Shown: positions 1 through 9,498, numbered from the stretch's first letter. The stretch is DNA of 27,737 nucleotides from Xanthobacteraceae bacterium (GCA_030039655.1 JASHVC010000547.1:1-27737); one strand, 5' to 3'. A program made the numbers and translations. The notes: generated by a model from the letters alone, not told the origin.

Positions 1-2283
1 GACGAGCGGCGATTTTCGGGATTCGTGGTCGATACCGCCGATATAAATCGCAAGTTCGCGGTGGAAATCCTAGTGGACGGTTACCCGGTCAGAGTCATTC
101 GCGCAGATGCGGACGTGCACAACCTCATAACCGAGCGGGTCGGCGACGGCTGCTACGGCTTCTCGTGCGCTCTGGACGAAGGCCTCGTGCGCGACAGCTC
201 AGTTGTCGAGGCACAGCTTGCCAACCTTGGAATTGCGGTAGGTGAACCGATTGCCCTGTATCAGCCACCCAAAGAGGCGCTGCAAATTTCAGCTCCAGGG
301 GCGTTGCGATGGCTGGGCGGGTTGCGCTTTTCGGGTTGGATTGATCATGAGCCCGACACCGCGAACGTACTGATCGACGGGCTCCTGGTCACACGCGTGC
401 GTGCCTCCACGTGGAGCCACGTTGGCACTTCCGAGGAGGATGCCCGCGCGGTCCGCACGTTCGATTTTCATTTGCCCGAAAAGTTCGGCGACGGTCGCGT
501 TCACCGGCTCGTCCTGGCGGATGATGCAGGTGAGAACATCGGCGGTCGCCCGATCGTTTTTATTGCCTATGCGGATGGTTTTCGCGGCGCAGTCATCGGT
601 CGCGGCGTATCGGAGCGGGAGCAACTGAGGGCGGAACTGCTCGATCAGCTTATACCCATGTCGATGCCGTTTTCGGAGTACCGAAATTGGCGGGAAAGTC
701 TTCCAGTTGAACTCGATCAGTCGGGTGCGTTGCGTGGTGTGGTTATCCTGGTCGGACCCGGAGCCGTCGATGCCACGCTCGCGACTTTGCACGAACAAAC
801 CAATGCCGATTGGGTCGCCGCATCCTTCCCGCATTCACCGGGGCCAACCAGCTTGGACGCTGAGGAGGCACGAGCGTTTCTGAGCGACGCAGGAGCGGAC
901 TGCGACTTTGTCGTCTTCGCACTTGCCGGAACGCTATTCACTCCGTCCGCGTTGGAACGGATCGCAGCCGCATTTTCTCAGTTCCACTCCGCACAAGCGG
1001 TCTACTGGGACCTCGACGTCGAGAGCAGCGACGGATCGGTATGGCCGCTCGCCTTTTCAGCATTCGACTACGAACGGATGCTGGAACAGGGATATTGCGC
1101 TCATCTGTTCGCGCTCCGCCGCCCGGCCGCCGAGCAAGCTCTCGCGGTCGACGTACCGAATCTTTATCGCGTGTTCAATTCCGTTCTGCATGACGGCCCT
1201 GCATCTGGTTCTGCTGTTGTGCATATTCCAGGTTCGCTGGGGACCCTGCCGGATTTCGATAGGACTTCGGCCTCTGCAGCATTGGCGGAAGCCGCGAGCG
1301 ACTACCTGGCCGACCTTGGAGTCGAAGCACAAACAAAGCCGGCCGCAGACGGTATTCTTCCCGCGGTGCACATCGTGCGAAAGCACGAGCTGCTCAGCAG
1401 TACGATCGTCATTCCGACGCGCAATCGCCTCAACCTGCTGCAAGGTTGTATCGACTCCATCCTCCCAGCTGTGGAGCGAACCAATGCCGAGATCTTGGTC
1501 GTAGACAACGCCTCCACTGATCCGGGCACGCTGGCCTATCTGGCGGAGATCAAGAAAAATCTTGCGACCGTGCTGCACGTCGCCGGCGAATTCAACTTTC
1601 CGCGGCTAAACAATCACGCTGCCAAGGCTGTTCACAGCGACGTCCTTTGCCTCCTCAATAACGACGTCAAGGCTCTCGACGATCGCTGGCTGGAGGAAAT
1701 GCTGAGCCGGATCGCGGCGGGCGACGTTGGCGCCGTGGGGGCGCTGCTGATCTGGCCGAGCGGGATCGTACAGCATGGCGGCGTTGTGTTAGGCCCCAGT
1801 TTCGCGGCAAAGCACGCCTTCAACGACCGGATCGATGGCGACGGGGGCTACGGCGACCTCCTTCGCGTTGCCCATGAATGCAGCGCCGTGACCGCTGCCT
1901 GCTTGGTCACGCGCCGGCGCGATTATCTCGATGTCGGTGGAATGGATGAAATCCGGTTCCCCGTGAACTTCAACGACGTCGACTATTGCCTTAAGCTGCG
2001 CGCGAGCGGCAAGCGCATCGTGTTCACCCCGCACGCAAAGCTGATGCATCTGGAATCGGCGAGCCGCGGCTCGGCTGTAGGTGCCGGTCAAACGGAGCGA
2101 TTCGAGCGGGAGCTACAGAACCTCAGGGAAAAGTGGGGAGACGTCCTCGCCGCCGACCCCTACTACAGCCCGATGCTCTCGCGCGATCCAATCCCATTCT
2201 CGGCGCTCGCGTGGCCCGCCGCGTCGATGCAGCCGCGCGTCAATCAACCGCCGGTACCCACCGAGATTCCGGCCGGATTTTGA
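1..2283 (+). CDS. GT2-family glycosyltransferase, 5' end outside window
   Basis: Probably transfers a sugar from a nucleotide donor during surface polysaccharide or glycoprotein glycan assembly at the cytoplasmic side of the membrane. The reading frame is open from base 1. A GTG at 25 is available, but the residues before it (DERRFSGF) continue a domain typical of these proteins, so the real start is probably upstream of the window. Two related N-terminal beta-rich modules are visible, roughly nt 1-280 and 300-590; each has the form DG..V..V.A followed by a YGF- or FDFHLP-like strand. The GT2 core begins near nt 1399 (TIVIPTRNR) and has LVVDNAST near 1498, LLNNDV near 1648 and DVDYCLKL near 1975. 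The stop lies 13 nt before the next glycosyltransferase gene, so the two are probably cotranscribed. The family call is firm; the sugar and acceptor cannot be read from sequence. Confidence 0.88.
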   Translation, partial: DERRFSGFVVDTADINRKFAVEILVDGYPVRVIRADADVHNLITERVGDGCYGFSCALDEGLVRDSSVVEAQLANLGIAVGEPIALYQPPKEALQISAPGALRWLGGLRFSGWIDHEPDTANVLIDGLLVTRVRASTWSHVGTSEEDARAVRTFDFHLPEKFGDGRVHRLVLADDAGENIGGRPIVFIAYADGFRGAVIGRGVSEREQLRAELLDQLIPMSMPFSEYRNWRESLPVELDQSGALRGVVILVGPGAVDATLATLHEQTNADWVAASFPHSPGPTSLDAEEARAFLSDAGADCDFVVFALAGTLFTPSALERIAAAFSQFHSAQAVYWDLDVESSDGSVWPLAFSAFDYERMLEQGYCAHLFALRRPAAEQALAVDVPNLYRVFNSVLHDGPASGSAVVHIPGSLGTLPDFDRTSASAALAEAASDYLADLGVEAQTKPAADGILPAVHIVRKHELLSSTIVIPTRNRLNLLQGCIDSILPAVERTNAEILVVDNASTDPGTLAYLAEIKKNLATVLHVAGEFNFPRLNNHAAKAVHSDVLCLLNNDVKALDDRWLEEMLSRIAAGDVGAVGALLIWPSGIVQHGGVVLGPSFAAKHAFNDRIDGDGGYGDLLRVAHECSAVTAACLVTRRRDYLDVGGMDEIRFPVNFNDVDYCLKLRASGKRIVFTPHAKLMHLESASRGSAVGAGQTERFERELQNLREKWGDVLAADPYYSPMLSRDPIPFSALAWPAASMQPRVNQPPVPTEIPAGF

Positions 2284-2296
2284 GGACTTGCGCTGC

Positions 2297-3529
2297 ATGA
2301 ATGTCCTCTTCGTTCATAACAACTTTCCGGGCCAGTACCGCCACATTGCGCGCGCCCTTGCGGACAAATCGCAGGTGCGCGTCGCTGCTATCGGCGCTTC
2401 GACATCGCGAGCGATGGATGGTGTCAAGCTTGTAAAATATAGCCTGACGAATGCGGAAGCATCGTCCGCCCACCCGTTCGCACGGCGCTTCGATATGGAG
2501 TGCTATCGCGGCGAGCAGGTTCTCTATGCGCTATCCTCATTGGCGGCGACCGGCTTCGTCCCGGACCTGATCATGGCGCACCCCGGCTGGGGCGAGACGC
2601 TGCCGCTGCGAACAATCTATCCGGATTCGCGCATCCTGCTCTACTGCGAGTTTTTCTACGGGATGCATGGGCGCGACGTCGGGTTCGATCCGGAGTTTCC
2701 CGAGACGGGTGCTGACGGCTATGTCGGACTGCATCTGAAGAACGCATCCACCTTGCTCGCCTTGGCGGATTGTGATGCGGGCATTTCACCGACCGCCTGG
2801 CAGCGCTCGACTTTTCCCGATCATTACCAACGCAAAATCTCGGTGTGCCACGAGGGCATCGACGTCGATATCGCCAAGCCCAATCCCGACGCGGTATTTC
2901 GCCTTGCTTCGGGCCGGGAGCTTCGACGCTCGGACGAGATCGTGACCTTCGCAGCCCGCAATCTCGAGCCCCTGAGAGGTTACCACGTTTTCATGCGTGC
3001 GCTTCCGCGCATCATGGCAAAGCGGCCACGGGCGCAGGTCGTCGTAATCGGCGGCGACGAGGTGTCCTACGGCGCCGCGCCCCCCGAGGGAACGACGTGG
3101 AAGTCGACCTTTTTCAAGGAAGTCGCCGGCCGGATCGATCAAGAGCGGATCCATTTCACCGGACGCATGCCTTATTTGGATTACCTCAGCGCCTTGCAAG
3201 TTTCATCGGCCCACGTTTATCTGACCTATCCCTTTGTCCTGTCGTGGTCCTTGCTTGAGGCGCTAGGTAGCGGATGCCTGGTGATTGGGTCCGACACACC
3301 TCCGGTTCGCGAGGTTCTTGCCAACAGCAAGAACGGCCTGCTTGTGCCCTTCTTTGACAGTCAGCAGCTCGCCGAACGAGTTATCGAAGTGCTGTCGAAT
3401 CCACGCAGGTTCAGTCCGCTTCGTGCTCAAGCGCGACAGACAATCCTGGACCGATACGACATGACGCGAATTTGTCTGCCAAAAATGACGGCGCTCATTC
3501 AGCAGCAGACTGACGCAATGGCTGCATGA
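2297..3529 (+). CDS. GT4-type (glycosyl transferase group 1) glycosyltransferase
   Basis: A retaining GT-B glycosyltransferase of 410 aa. The frame is open further upstream, but ATG at 2297 is preferred: it follows the upstream stop by 13 nt, has GAGGAC about 9 nt before it, and gives the expected N-terminus MNVLFVHNNFPGQYRHIA, characteristic of the Glyco_trans_4_3 type N-terminal domain. The C-terminal GT1 Rossmann domain contains AARNLEPLRGYHVFMRALP (near nt 2950), VVVIGGDEVSYG (near 3040), HFTGRMPY (near 3150) and the donor-binding segment WSLLEALGSGCLVIGSDT (near 3246). It most likely acts on the same glycan as the preceding GT2 gene. The donor sugar is unknown. Confidence 0.9.
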   Translation: MNVLFVHNNFPGQYRHIARALADKSQVRVAAIGASTSRAMDGVKLVKYSLTNAEASSAHPFARRFDMECYRGEQVLYALSSLAATGFVPDLIMAHPGWGETLPLRTIYPDSRILLYCEFFYGMHGRDVGFDPEFPETGADGYVGLHLKNASTLLALADCDAGISPTAWQRSTFPDHYQRKISVCHEGIDVDIAKPNPDAVFRLASGRELRRSDEIVTFAARNLEPLRGYHVFMRALPRIMAKRPRAQVVVIGGDEVSYGAAPPEGTTWKSTFFKEVAGRIDQERIHFTGRMPYLDYLSALQVSSAHVYLTYPFVLSWSLLEALGSGCLVIGSDTPPVREVLANSKNGLLVPFFDSQQLAERVIEVLSNPRRFSPLRAQARQTILDRYDMTRICLPKMTALIQQQTDAMAA

Positions 3530-3574
3530 CGAAGCGAGCGTCGTGCGGCTGCAAGAATTCGCCGCGAAGCAAAC

Positions 3575-3868
3575 TTACGATTGCCCCCAGTGAATCAGTG
3601 CCCATATTCTTTCGTGGCCGTAATACAGCGCGATCTTGCTGAATAATTCCGTGGCGGCGATCGAGCCGGCAATCGAGGCCTTGCCGGTGACAATGAAGCC
3701 GATCACGAATGTGTCCAGTGTGCCGGTCAGCCGCCAGCTAACCGCTTTGAGCAGAGACCGGCTGTGCGCGTCCTGACCGCGAGCCGCGCTATAAACCAGG
3801 CCTTCACCTTGGTCACGAGCCGATGTAGGCGCGGCGCTGCGATTAGCCGCGTGGTTATCAAATGTCAT
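3575..3868 (-). CDS. DUF2061 small membrane protein
   Basis: A 97-aa protein if it starts at the ATG at 3868. A longer frame reaches a TTG at 3934, but the extra residues do not look like the family. The C-terminal 60 residues match DUF2061: SLLKAVSWRLTGTLDTFVIG, then a second hydrophobic stretch, then SKIALYYGHERIWALIHWG. Two short membrane segments are expected, with the conserved YYGHERIW motif near the C-terminus. The biochemical function of DUF2061 is not established; some members sit beside sulfur-assimilation genes, but here the neighbours are glycosyltransferases. It is on the opposite strand and converges on the GT4 gene, so it is probably expressed independently. Confidence 0.85.
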   Translation of the reverse strand: MTFDNHAANRSAAPTSARDQGEGLVYSAARGQDAHSRSLLKAVSWRLTGTLDTFVIGFIVTGKASIAGSIAATELFSKIALYYGHERIWALIHWGQS

Positions 3869-4141
3869 GGACGGCCCCGAGGTTGACGCTACCCGCTTGT
3901 AGCCGCTCTCCGGCGTGACAAACGAAAACGTCAACGATCAAATTTAGCCCGGTTTTGCGCCACTTTGCGATTGCTGTCGAAGACGACCTGTTGAGGCGAC
4001 AAATCATATCTATCTCATCGGGAATTCGATGAAAGTTTGTCTCGATATCCCGTTTCTGCCGGCAAAGAAAAATTACATGGAACGACCTATAGGCACGGAA
4101 GGGAACCATTATGATGCGACGCAGCGAACGGAGGCCTACCC

Positions 4142-4540
4142 GTGTTCTACCGCAACCTCGAAAAAATGCTGAAAACTGACCGCCAGGATGACACGAATTA
4201 CGTGACCATTCCCAAGGAGATTTTTCGCCGCCTGCTCGCCGGGGCCATTCATAGCAAGAATATGTTCGATGAACGATTTTATGTGGAATTCTATCCCGAC
4301 ATCGCGGCGGCAATCAAAGGCAGGAAGATAAAGACAGGTTTGGAGCACTATCTCCAGGCTGGGTATTTCGAAAATCGACTCCCACGCAAATTGTTGGTCG
4401 ACGAGAGCTTCTATTTGCAGCAATACCCGGATGTCGCCGACGCGATAAGAAGGGGAAAGTTAAAAAGTGCACAGGAGCACTTTAACAATGCGGGCTTCAA
4501 TGAAGGGCGCTCACCCTACAAGGACTTTTCCCTGTTCTGA
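4142..4540 (+). CDS. Small tandem-repeat protein (FD..FY...YPD..A repeats)
   Basis: A 132-aa protein with no recognised catalytic domain. The start is a GTG at 4142, supported by GGAGG at 4130-4134 with a 7-nt spacer. After a 40-residue N-terminal helix-like region it carries two tandem units of about 41 residues, FDERFYVEFYPDIAAAIKG and VDESFYLQQYPDVADAIRR, each ending in HY or HF, a glycine and E.R.P. The same unit recurs in the next gene fused to a glycosyltransferase. The units here are a few residues longer and lysine-rich in the insertion (KGRKIK, RRGKLK). No signal peptide is seen. It may be a protein-protein or glycan-contacting module for the glycosyltransferase; this is inference. 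The following gene lies in the same frame, 156 nt downstream. Confidence 0.75.
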   Translation: MFYRNLEKMLKTDRQDDTNYVTIPKEIFRRLLAGAIHSKNMFDERFYVEFYPDIAAAIKGRKIKTGLEHYLQAGYFENRLPRKLLVDESFYLQQYPDVADAIRRGKLKSAQEHFNNAGFNEGRSPYKDFSLF

Positions 4541-4696
4541 GTCTTTCTCAGACCTCACAGGTGCCCCGACCAAATTCCCTCTTTCCACAGGTCGGTATTC
4601 CCCGCCCGCGCAGTTAACCGCCGAAGACGTATACGACCTACCAAGCATTCATCAGCGGACCTTCCCTCCCGGTAGCGCACTCCAGCGAATGTCTCG

Positions 4697-7369
4697 ATGA
4701 AAATACAGCCCGATATCGATGACTCCGATGCGTTCGTTGGACGCAATGTCCATGTGTTACTGTTCGAAGACACCCGTTCGGAAGTTGGGACGTTGGGGGA
4801 TATACAAGGCCCCGCGTCGAGAGTGGAAGGCGTCCACTCAGCGTCTTTCATCAATGGCCGGACCTATTTAGAAGGTGGCTCTTCACACGCAGGTATCCAG
4901 GAACAATCTTCAAAGTCGGCCCTGCACAGAACTGGCAATGGCGTCGCTCTCAACGGGAACGGACGCGATACCGTCCCAGATCGGCTTGCCACAGCGCAGG
5001 AATTATTCGAAGTCGGCAAACATTTCGACGTGGATTATTACGCCAGCGAATATCCCGATATCACCTTGGATCCATCGCAATTGCTCGGCCATTTCTGCGA
5101 AATCGGATGGCGCGAAGGACGGAATCCAAATGCATTTTTCGACACCGTATCTTATTTGCTGCACAATGCAGACGTCGCGCGGTCAAACATCAATCCTTAT
5201 TACCACTATTTGAAGCACGGATTGATCGAAGGCCGCATCGTCACTTCCAGCATTAGTCCCTCCATCCGCTCACGACTACTATTTGGAGATTCGATCACCA
5301 ACTGGGTCGCGCGTTTGCGTACCCACATTGACGAGGAATTCTATCGCGAGCAGCTCGAGGATGCAGATGACACCGGACTCGATCTGGCCGCGCATTTTGC
5401 GTATCGCGGATGGCGCGAAGGCAAATCGCCGAGCCAGGATTTTGATGTCCCAGCATGGCTCGAAGCGTACCCTGGCGTCACGCAATTCGTTGTCAATCCC
5501 CTGCTTGTTCAACTCGAGGCTGACGCCGGCAACTTTGATCTTGGCGTCATTCGTGACGGCGATGCGTCGATCCCTCTGTCCGATGCCGGCGACGCGCCCC
5601 TGAGCCCGGACCTTACAGACTTGTCGGCTTCCGTACACGGCGAGATCATCGAGTTCACGGATGACGGTGAACCCCTGGATATCGATCCTGACATCATTCT
5701 CGAATCGGAAGAAAACGTAAACTCGTCCGAACAAGCTTCTGGCAGCGCCTTCCTGCAGACTGACGCGAATGGCCGCGACGAGGATACGTTGAATTTGGTG
5801 CGTTCTGGATTCGACAGTGCCTTCTATATGGCTTGCTACCCCGATGTAGCCGAGGCCGGAGTCGACCCACTAATCCATTTTTTTTATACCGGCTGGCGCG
5901 AAGGGCGTAATCCGAGCCTGGAGTTCGACACAAGATACTATCTCGCAGTGAACGAGGACGTTCGCACTGCCGGTTTAAACCCGTTGTTTCACTATCTCTG
6001 CTCGGGCAAAAGCGAAGGTAGACTCCCACGGCGTCCGGGTGGGTATCGCCGCGAGATTGTCGACGCCGCCATTGAACCGGCAAAAAGACCTCCCGTTGGT
6101 GTCGTCCAAGGCGAAAAGACCCTGAGCGCACCGACACTGCTGCGCAAACTCACCGTTGCGACCAACCGTAAAAAGGGCCTGATCGTATCGCTCAGCCACG
6201 ATTGCTACACAAAGGTCATCGGCGGCACTCAGATATTCATCACGGACGAACAGCGCCGCTTCAATGAGCGTGACTACGCCTACATCCACATCTCCCCCCA
6301 AATCGCCCGCCTTATGCTTGCCGAGCAAAGTCCGCAATTTTTGGTTCGGATTGTCGCTGACGGTAATCTTCTTGGTCTCGCTCCAATCGGCGTAGTGGCT
6401 CACACCTTGGAGACCATCCGAGCCAAAGGCCGGCGCAAGGCGCTTTTTGTTGTCCACTCGATGATGGGCTTCCACGTTCCCGACGTCATCGGCCTGTGCG
6501 CGGCGCTGCGACCCGAACGCCGCATCTATTGGCTGCATGATTATTCGAGCATCTGCGAGGGATTCAACCTGCTACGCAACGACGCGCTGTTCTGCGGGGC
6601 GCCACCTCCAACTAGCACCGCCTGCAGGGTGTGCGTGTACGGCAAAACACGCAGCACCCATCTTGAAACCATGCGTAACCTTTTCGAAGCATGCGGGTTT
6701 GACGTCGTGAGCCCGTCGCCGGTCACGCTGGACCTTTGGCTGAAATCGAGCGACCTGCCCCGTAAGAGTGCAACCGTGCATCCACATTGGCGGCTTGTGG
6801 GCAAAAAGGGCCGCGGCAAAACGGGGCCAAGGAAAGATACAGACGCCAGAACATCCGTCGCTTTCGTCGGCTATTCGTCGGCGAACAAGGGATGGCCGCT
6901 CTTTTCCGAACTTGTTCAGAAGTTGGGCAATGATCGGCGCTACCAACTCTTCCACTTCGCCGCGGGTGGTACGTCATCTCTGCCGCTCGTCAAGTTCGTG
7001 AAGACGGAAGTGACGGCAAAAGATCGATCCGCCACAAGACGTCTCTTGGCGGCAAACCGAATCGACTTCGTGTTGATCTTGTCGCCATGGCCGGAAACAT
7101 TCTCATTCGTTGCACACGAAGCCATCGCCGCAGGCGTTCAAATCCTCTGCTTGGCCGACAGCGGCAACGTTGCGGACGTCGTCCGAAAGCTGAATTGCGG
7201 TCAAATCTTCAACGACAGCAATGGCTTGACCGAATTCCTGGCATCGGGAGCAGCGGCATCCCTAGCGGCGTCCAAGAATAAGGAGGCGCCCTCCTATGTG
7301 ATCGACCAGAGCGGGACGTCCGCCACGATCCAGGGAATTACCGAGATTTTCGAGAGCCGACGGCGATGA
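4697..7369 (+). CDS. Large repeat-containing glycosyltransferase (GT4-like C-terminus)
   Basis: An 890-aa protein. ATG 4697 is the first start after an in-frame TAG at 4673-4675; no strong ribosome-binding site is seen. Residues about 110-182, 209-275 and 371-445 hold three pairs of roughly 36-residue repeats of the form FD..FY...YPD.A.....HF...GWREGRNP. These are common in large rhizobial polysaccharide-synthesis glycosyltransferases. Residues about 276-370 are an acidic, Asp/Ser-rich linker. The C-terminal half (about 490-885) is a GT-B-like enzyme with GGTQIFI near the start, WLHDYSSICEG, a cysteine cluster (FCGAPPP then ACRVCVYG), FVGYSSANKGWPLFSEL and a donor-site segment PETFSFVAHEAIAAG. 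It overlaps the next gene by ATGA, so translation is probably coupled. The substrate is unknown. Confidence 0.88.
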   Translation: MKIQPDIDDSDAFVGRNVHVLLFEDTRSEVGTLGDIQGPASRVEGVHSASFINGRTYLEGGSSHAGIQEQSSKSALHRTGNGVALNGNGRDTVPDRLATAQELFEVGKHFDVDYYASEYPDITLDPSQLLGHFCEIGWREGRNPNAFFDTVSYLLHNADVARSNINPYYHYLKHGLIEGRIVTSSISPSIRSRLLFGDSITNWVARLRTHIDEEFYREQLEDADDTGLDLAAHFAYRGWREGKSPSQDFDVPAWLEAYPGVTQFVVNPLLVQLEADAGNFDLGVIRDGDASIPLSDAGDAPLSPDLTDLSASVHGEIIEFTDDGEPLDIDPDIILESEENVNSSEQASGSAFLQTDANGRDEDTLNLVRSGFDSAFYMACYPDVAEAGVDPLIHFFYTGWREGRNPSLEFDTRYYLAVNEDVRTAGLNPLFHYLCSGKSEGRLPRRPGGYRREIVDAAIEPAKRPPVGVVQGEKTLSAPTLLRKLTVATNRKKGLIVSLSHDCYTKVIGGTQIFITDEQRRFNERDYAYIHISPQIARLMLAEQSPQFLVRIVADGNLLGLAPIGVVAHTLETIRAKGRRKALFVVHSMMGFHVPDVIGLCAALRPERRIYWLHDYSSICEGFNLLRNDALFCGAPPPTSTACRVCVYGKTRSTHLETMRNLFEACGFDVVSPSPVTLDLWLKSSDLPRKSATVHPHWRLVGKKGRGKTGPRKDTDARTSVAFVGYSSANKGWPLFSELVQKLGNDRRYQLFHFAAGGTSSLPLVKFVKTEVTAKDRSATRRLLAANRIDFVLILSPWPETFSFVAHEAIAAGVQILCLADSGNVADVVRKLNCGQIFNDSNGLTEFLASGAAASLAASKNKEAPSYVIDQSGTSATIQGITEIFESRRR

Positions 7370-8409
7370 ATGGCGATACCCATTGCTTCACAAGCTTCAC
7401 GTTCAGCTACCTCGCCCGCGCCGTCATTCTGGCAAGGACATTGCGCGAAGCTCATCCCGATTGGGTGCTGTGGGCCGTCGTCACTGACGAGCCGCCCAAC
7501 GGCACCGATTGTGGACTCGTCGCGGAATTCGACCATGTCCTCTACGCCAAGGAGCTGGAGTTTCCCCGGTTTGAGCGTTGGCTGTTCAAGCACGACGTTG
7601 TAGAGGCGTCCACGGCCGTCAAAGGCCAAATGCTCCGGCACTTGCTTAATCAGGGAATGAAGAAGGTCGTATATCTCGATCCCGATATTGCGGTGTTCTC
7701 GGATCTGGCCGGGATTGTCGAAAAGCTCGACCAATATTCGGTCATTTTGACACCCCACCAAGTAGCGCCCAACAAAAGCGAAGGTCTCATCAAGGACAAT
7801 GAACTGACTTCGCTCAAGTACGGCATCTACAATTTGGGCTTTTGCGCGGTGCGAAACGATGCCGTTGGCAACGAGTTCGCAAACTGGTGGGCGCAGCAGC
7901 TTTACTTCGCTTGCTACGACGATGTCCCGAACGGAATATTCACCGACCAGAAATGGTGCGATCTCGTCCCATGCCTCTTTGATCGCGTCTATATCGAACG
8001 CGATCCCGGCTACAATGTCGCGAGCTGGAATATCAGCACACGCGAAATCAAGATCGGGACAGACGGCACGATCCGCGCCAACGGCTCGCCCCTGAAATTC
8101 TTTCATTTCACCAAAATCAATTCAGCCGGCGACATCATGATTGAAAAGAACGCGCGCGATAATGTCGAAGTGATGGAACTGTGGAACTGGTACAGGCGGT
8201 CGTTGCATGATTTGGTCTTTGATATTCCGAAAGGCTATTGGCATTACGGCAATTTCGACAACGGCATGAAAATTCCCAAAGCGGCCCGTGTTTTGTTCCG
8301 CGAGCGCACCGATTTATTCGAATACTTTGCGAATCCGTTCGCAACCGGCGGCGATTCCTACTTCGAATGGCTCGGCAGGGAAAAGCCGGAGATACTTGCA
8401 GCCGCTTAG
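7366..8409 (+). CDS. Glycosyltransferase with DPD motif (GT8-like, GT-A fold)
   Basis: A 347-aa protein whose ATG (7366) overlaps the upstream stop in an ATGA arrangement. The N-terminus starts directly with a Rossmann-like strand (CFTSFTFSYLARAVILARTL), as in enzymes that walk a nucleotide-sugar-binding GT-A fold. The key motif is VVYLDPDIAVFSDL, with the metal-binding DPD at residues 105-107. Downstream are YNLGFCAVR and DQKWCDLVPCLF, both typical of GT8-like enzymes, and a late FFHFTKIN histidine motif. It probably transfers a hexose using a divalent metal. It sits between the 890-aa glycosyltransferase and the FkbM methyltransferase. The GT8 assignment is by motif resemblance only. Confidence 0.85.
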   Translation: MNGDTHCFTSFTFSYLARAVILARTLREAHPDWVLWAVVTDEPPNGTDCGLVAEFDHVLYAKELEFPRFERWLFKHDVVEASTAVKGQMLRHLLNQGMKKVVYLDPDIAVFSDLAGIVEKLDQYSVILTPHQVAPNKSEGLIKDNELTSLKYGIYNLGFCAVRNDAVGNEFANWWAQQLYFACYDDVPNGIFTDQKWCDLVPCLFDRVYIERDPGYNVASWNISTREIKIGTDGTIRANGSPLKFFHFTKINSAGDIMIEKNARDNVEVMELWNWYRRSLHDLVFDIPKGYWHYGNFDNGMKIPKAARVLFRERTDLFEYFANPFATGGDSYFEWLGREKPEILAAA

Positions 8410-8420
8410 CGGAGCCGAAT

Positions 8421-9323
8421 GTGCGTGGCCGAGCCCACAGTTTTGCCGCCGGCTTGCGGCGATACGACTGCCGATACGGAGCCATGCTCACCTTGGCCTC
8501 CGACAACGTCATAAGCAAATCGCTTCGGATTTACGGCGAGTGGGCCGAACACGAGCTGAGTATTCTCCGATCGTTCATTTCGGCAGGCGCTGACGTCATC
8601 GATGTAGGAGCGAATATCGGCACGCACACGCTGCCGTTCTCGCGCTGGGTAGGAAATGGACGCGTCACGGCAATCGAGGCACAGCCGGCCATTTGCGAGA
8701 TTCTGCGGCTCAATTGCCGCCAGAACGGCTGCTTAAATGTAGACGTTGTCAACGCGATCTGTGGCGAAAAGCGTCGTCATGTGGAATTCCGGCCCGATTA
8801 TACCAACGATGAGAACTTCGGCGGCGTCTCGTTCAGCGACGCGCGAAGCGACACCCGGCTCGCGGTGCATCGCTGGCTCGATCGCTTCAAGAATTCGGCC
8901 GTCACAAGCCTTCCGGTCATCACTCTTGACAATCTCTCCCGCGGGCAAACGGTCTCTTTTGTCAAACTAGACATCGAAGGCATGGAGCTCGATGCACTCC
9001 GCGGCGGCCACGAACTCATTGTCCGATGCCGCCCCGTCATTTTCTTCGAACAAAACAGCACGGCACGTTTATCGGAGACCTATGATTATTTGAGCGGTAT
9101 TGGATACCAAATGTTCTGGCTGGAGACCCAACCATTCAATCGCAACAATTTCCGAGGAGAGCGCGAAAACATCTGGTGGCGAACCGAGACCGGTATATTG
9201 GCGCTGCCGGAGAACCTTTCGCCACCTCCGGGCCTCATCCCCGTAAAGGGCGATGAAGTTATCGTTCCCGACAGGTTGAATGCACGTGACGGGGTAGCGG
9301 TAGTGGACACAGCACTCACATGA
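8421..9323 (+). CDS. FkbM-family SAM-dependent methyltransferase
   Basis: A 300-aa O-methyltransferase-like protein. GTG 8421 is chosen because GGAG at 8411-8414 lies 6 nt before it, and because the resulting N-terminus (RYDCRYGAMLTLASDN then IYGEWAEHE) matches the family's usual opening; ATG 8484 would cut this off. Motif I is VIDVGANIGTHT, with DVGANIGT at residues 61-68. The later FVKLDIEGMELDALRGG, with Asp184, is the family's second hallmark, and VIFFEQN follows. FkbM enzymes methylate sugar or other hydroxyl groups. Here the target is probably a glycan made by the neighbouring transferases. The start is only 12 nt after the preceding stop, so it belongs to the same transcript. Confidence 0.9.
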   Translation: MRGRAHSFAAGLRRYDCRYGAMLTLASDNVISKSLRIYGEWAEHELSILRSFISAGADVIDVGANIGTHTLPFSRWVGNGRVTAIEAQPAICEILRLNCRQNGCLNVDVVNAICGEKRRHVEFRPDYTNDENFGGVSFSDARSDTRLAVHRWLDRFKNSAVTSLPVITLDNLSRGQTVSFVKLDIEGMELDALRGGHELIVRCRPVIFFEQNSTARLSETYDYLSGIGYQMFWLETQPFNRNNFRGERENIWWRTETGILALPENLSPPPGLIPVKGDEVIVPDRLNARDGVAVVDTALT

Positions 9324-9348
9324 TCAAGGACTATGTCAAGAGCGAGGT

Positions 9349-9498
9349 ATGAAGTCTGATCTGCCACAGCTTCCTGGACATCTTTATTTCAAAATCGAAG
9401 AAATTATCCGACGGACTGCGATCCATATTTTTGCGATTTCCGGAGAGCATGGCAACCAAACACGCCATCAGCCAGTTCGTGTTTCGTCTGCGACCTGA
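9349..9498 (+). CDS. Possible 49-aa peptide between fkbM-like and fkbH-like genes
   Basis: This short frame starts with ATG at 9349, directly after GAGCGAGG, and ends with TGA at 9496-9498. It begins MKSDLPQLPGHLYFKIEEII and continues with an amphipathic, basic sequence. It fills most of the 206-nt gap between two cotranscribed genes. I do not recognise it. It lacks the DSL motif, so it is not an acyl carrier protein, although such proteins often accompany FkbH. The SD-like sequence is too close to the ATG. It could be a real small gene, a remnant or chance. Confidence 0.22.
   Translation: MKSDLPQLPGHLYFKIEEIIRRTAIHIFAISGEHGNQTRHQPVRVSSAT

Noticed and set aside
4467..4700. A 77-aa frame bridging the small repeat protein and the 890-aa glycosyltransferase
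   Set aside because: Its first third is an out-of-phase reading of the repeat gene, it shows no protein-like motif, and it lacks a ribosome-binding site.
7294..8106. A 270-aa - strand frame opposite the DPD-motif glycosyltransferase
   Set aside because: It is antisense to a well-supported gene and its translation shows no family signature.
8484..9323. Starting the FkbM methyltransferase at ATG 8484
   Set aside because: The residues just upstream match the family and the GTG at 8421 has a well-placed GGAG, so the shorter form would truncate the protein.
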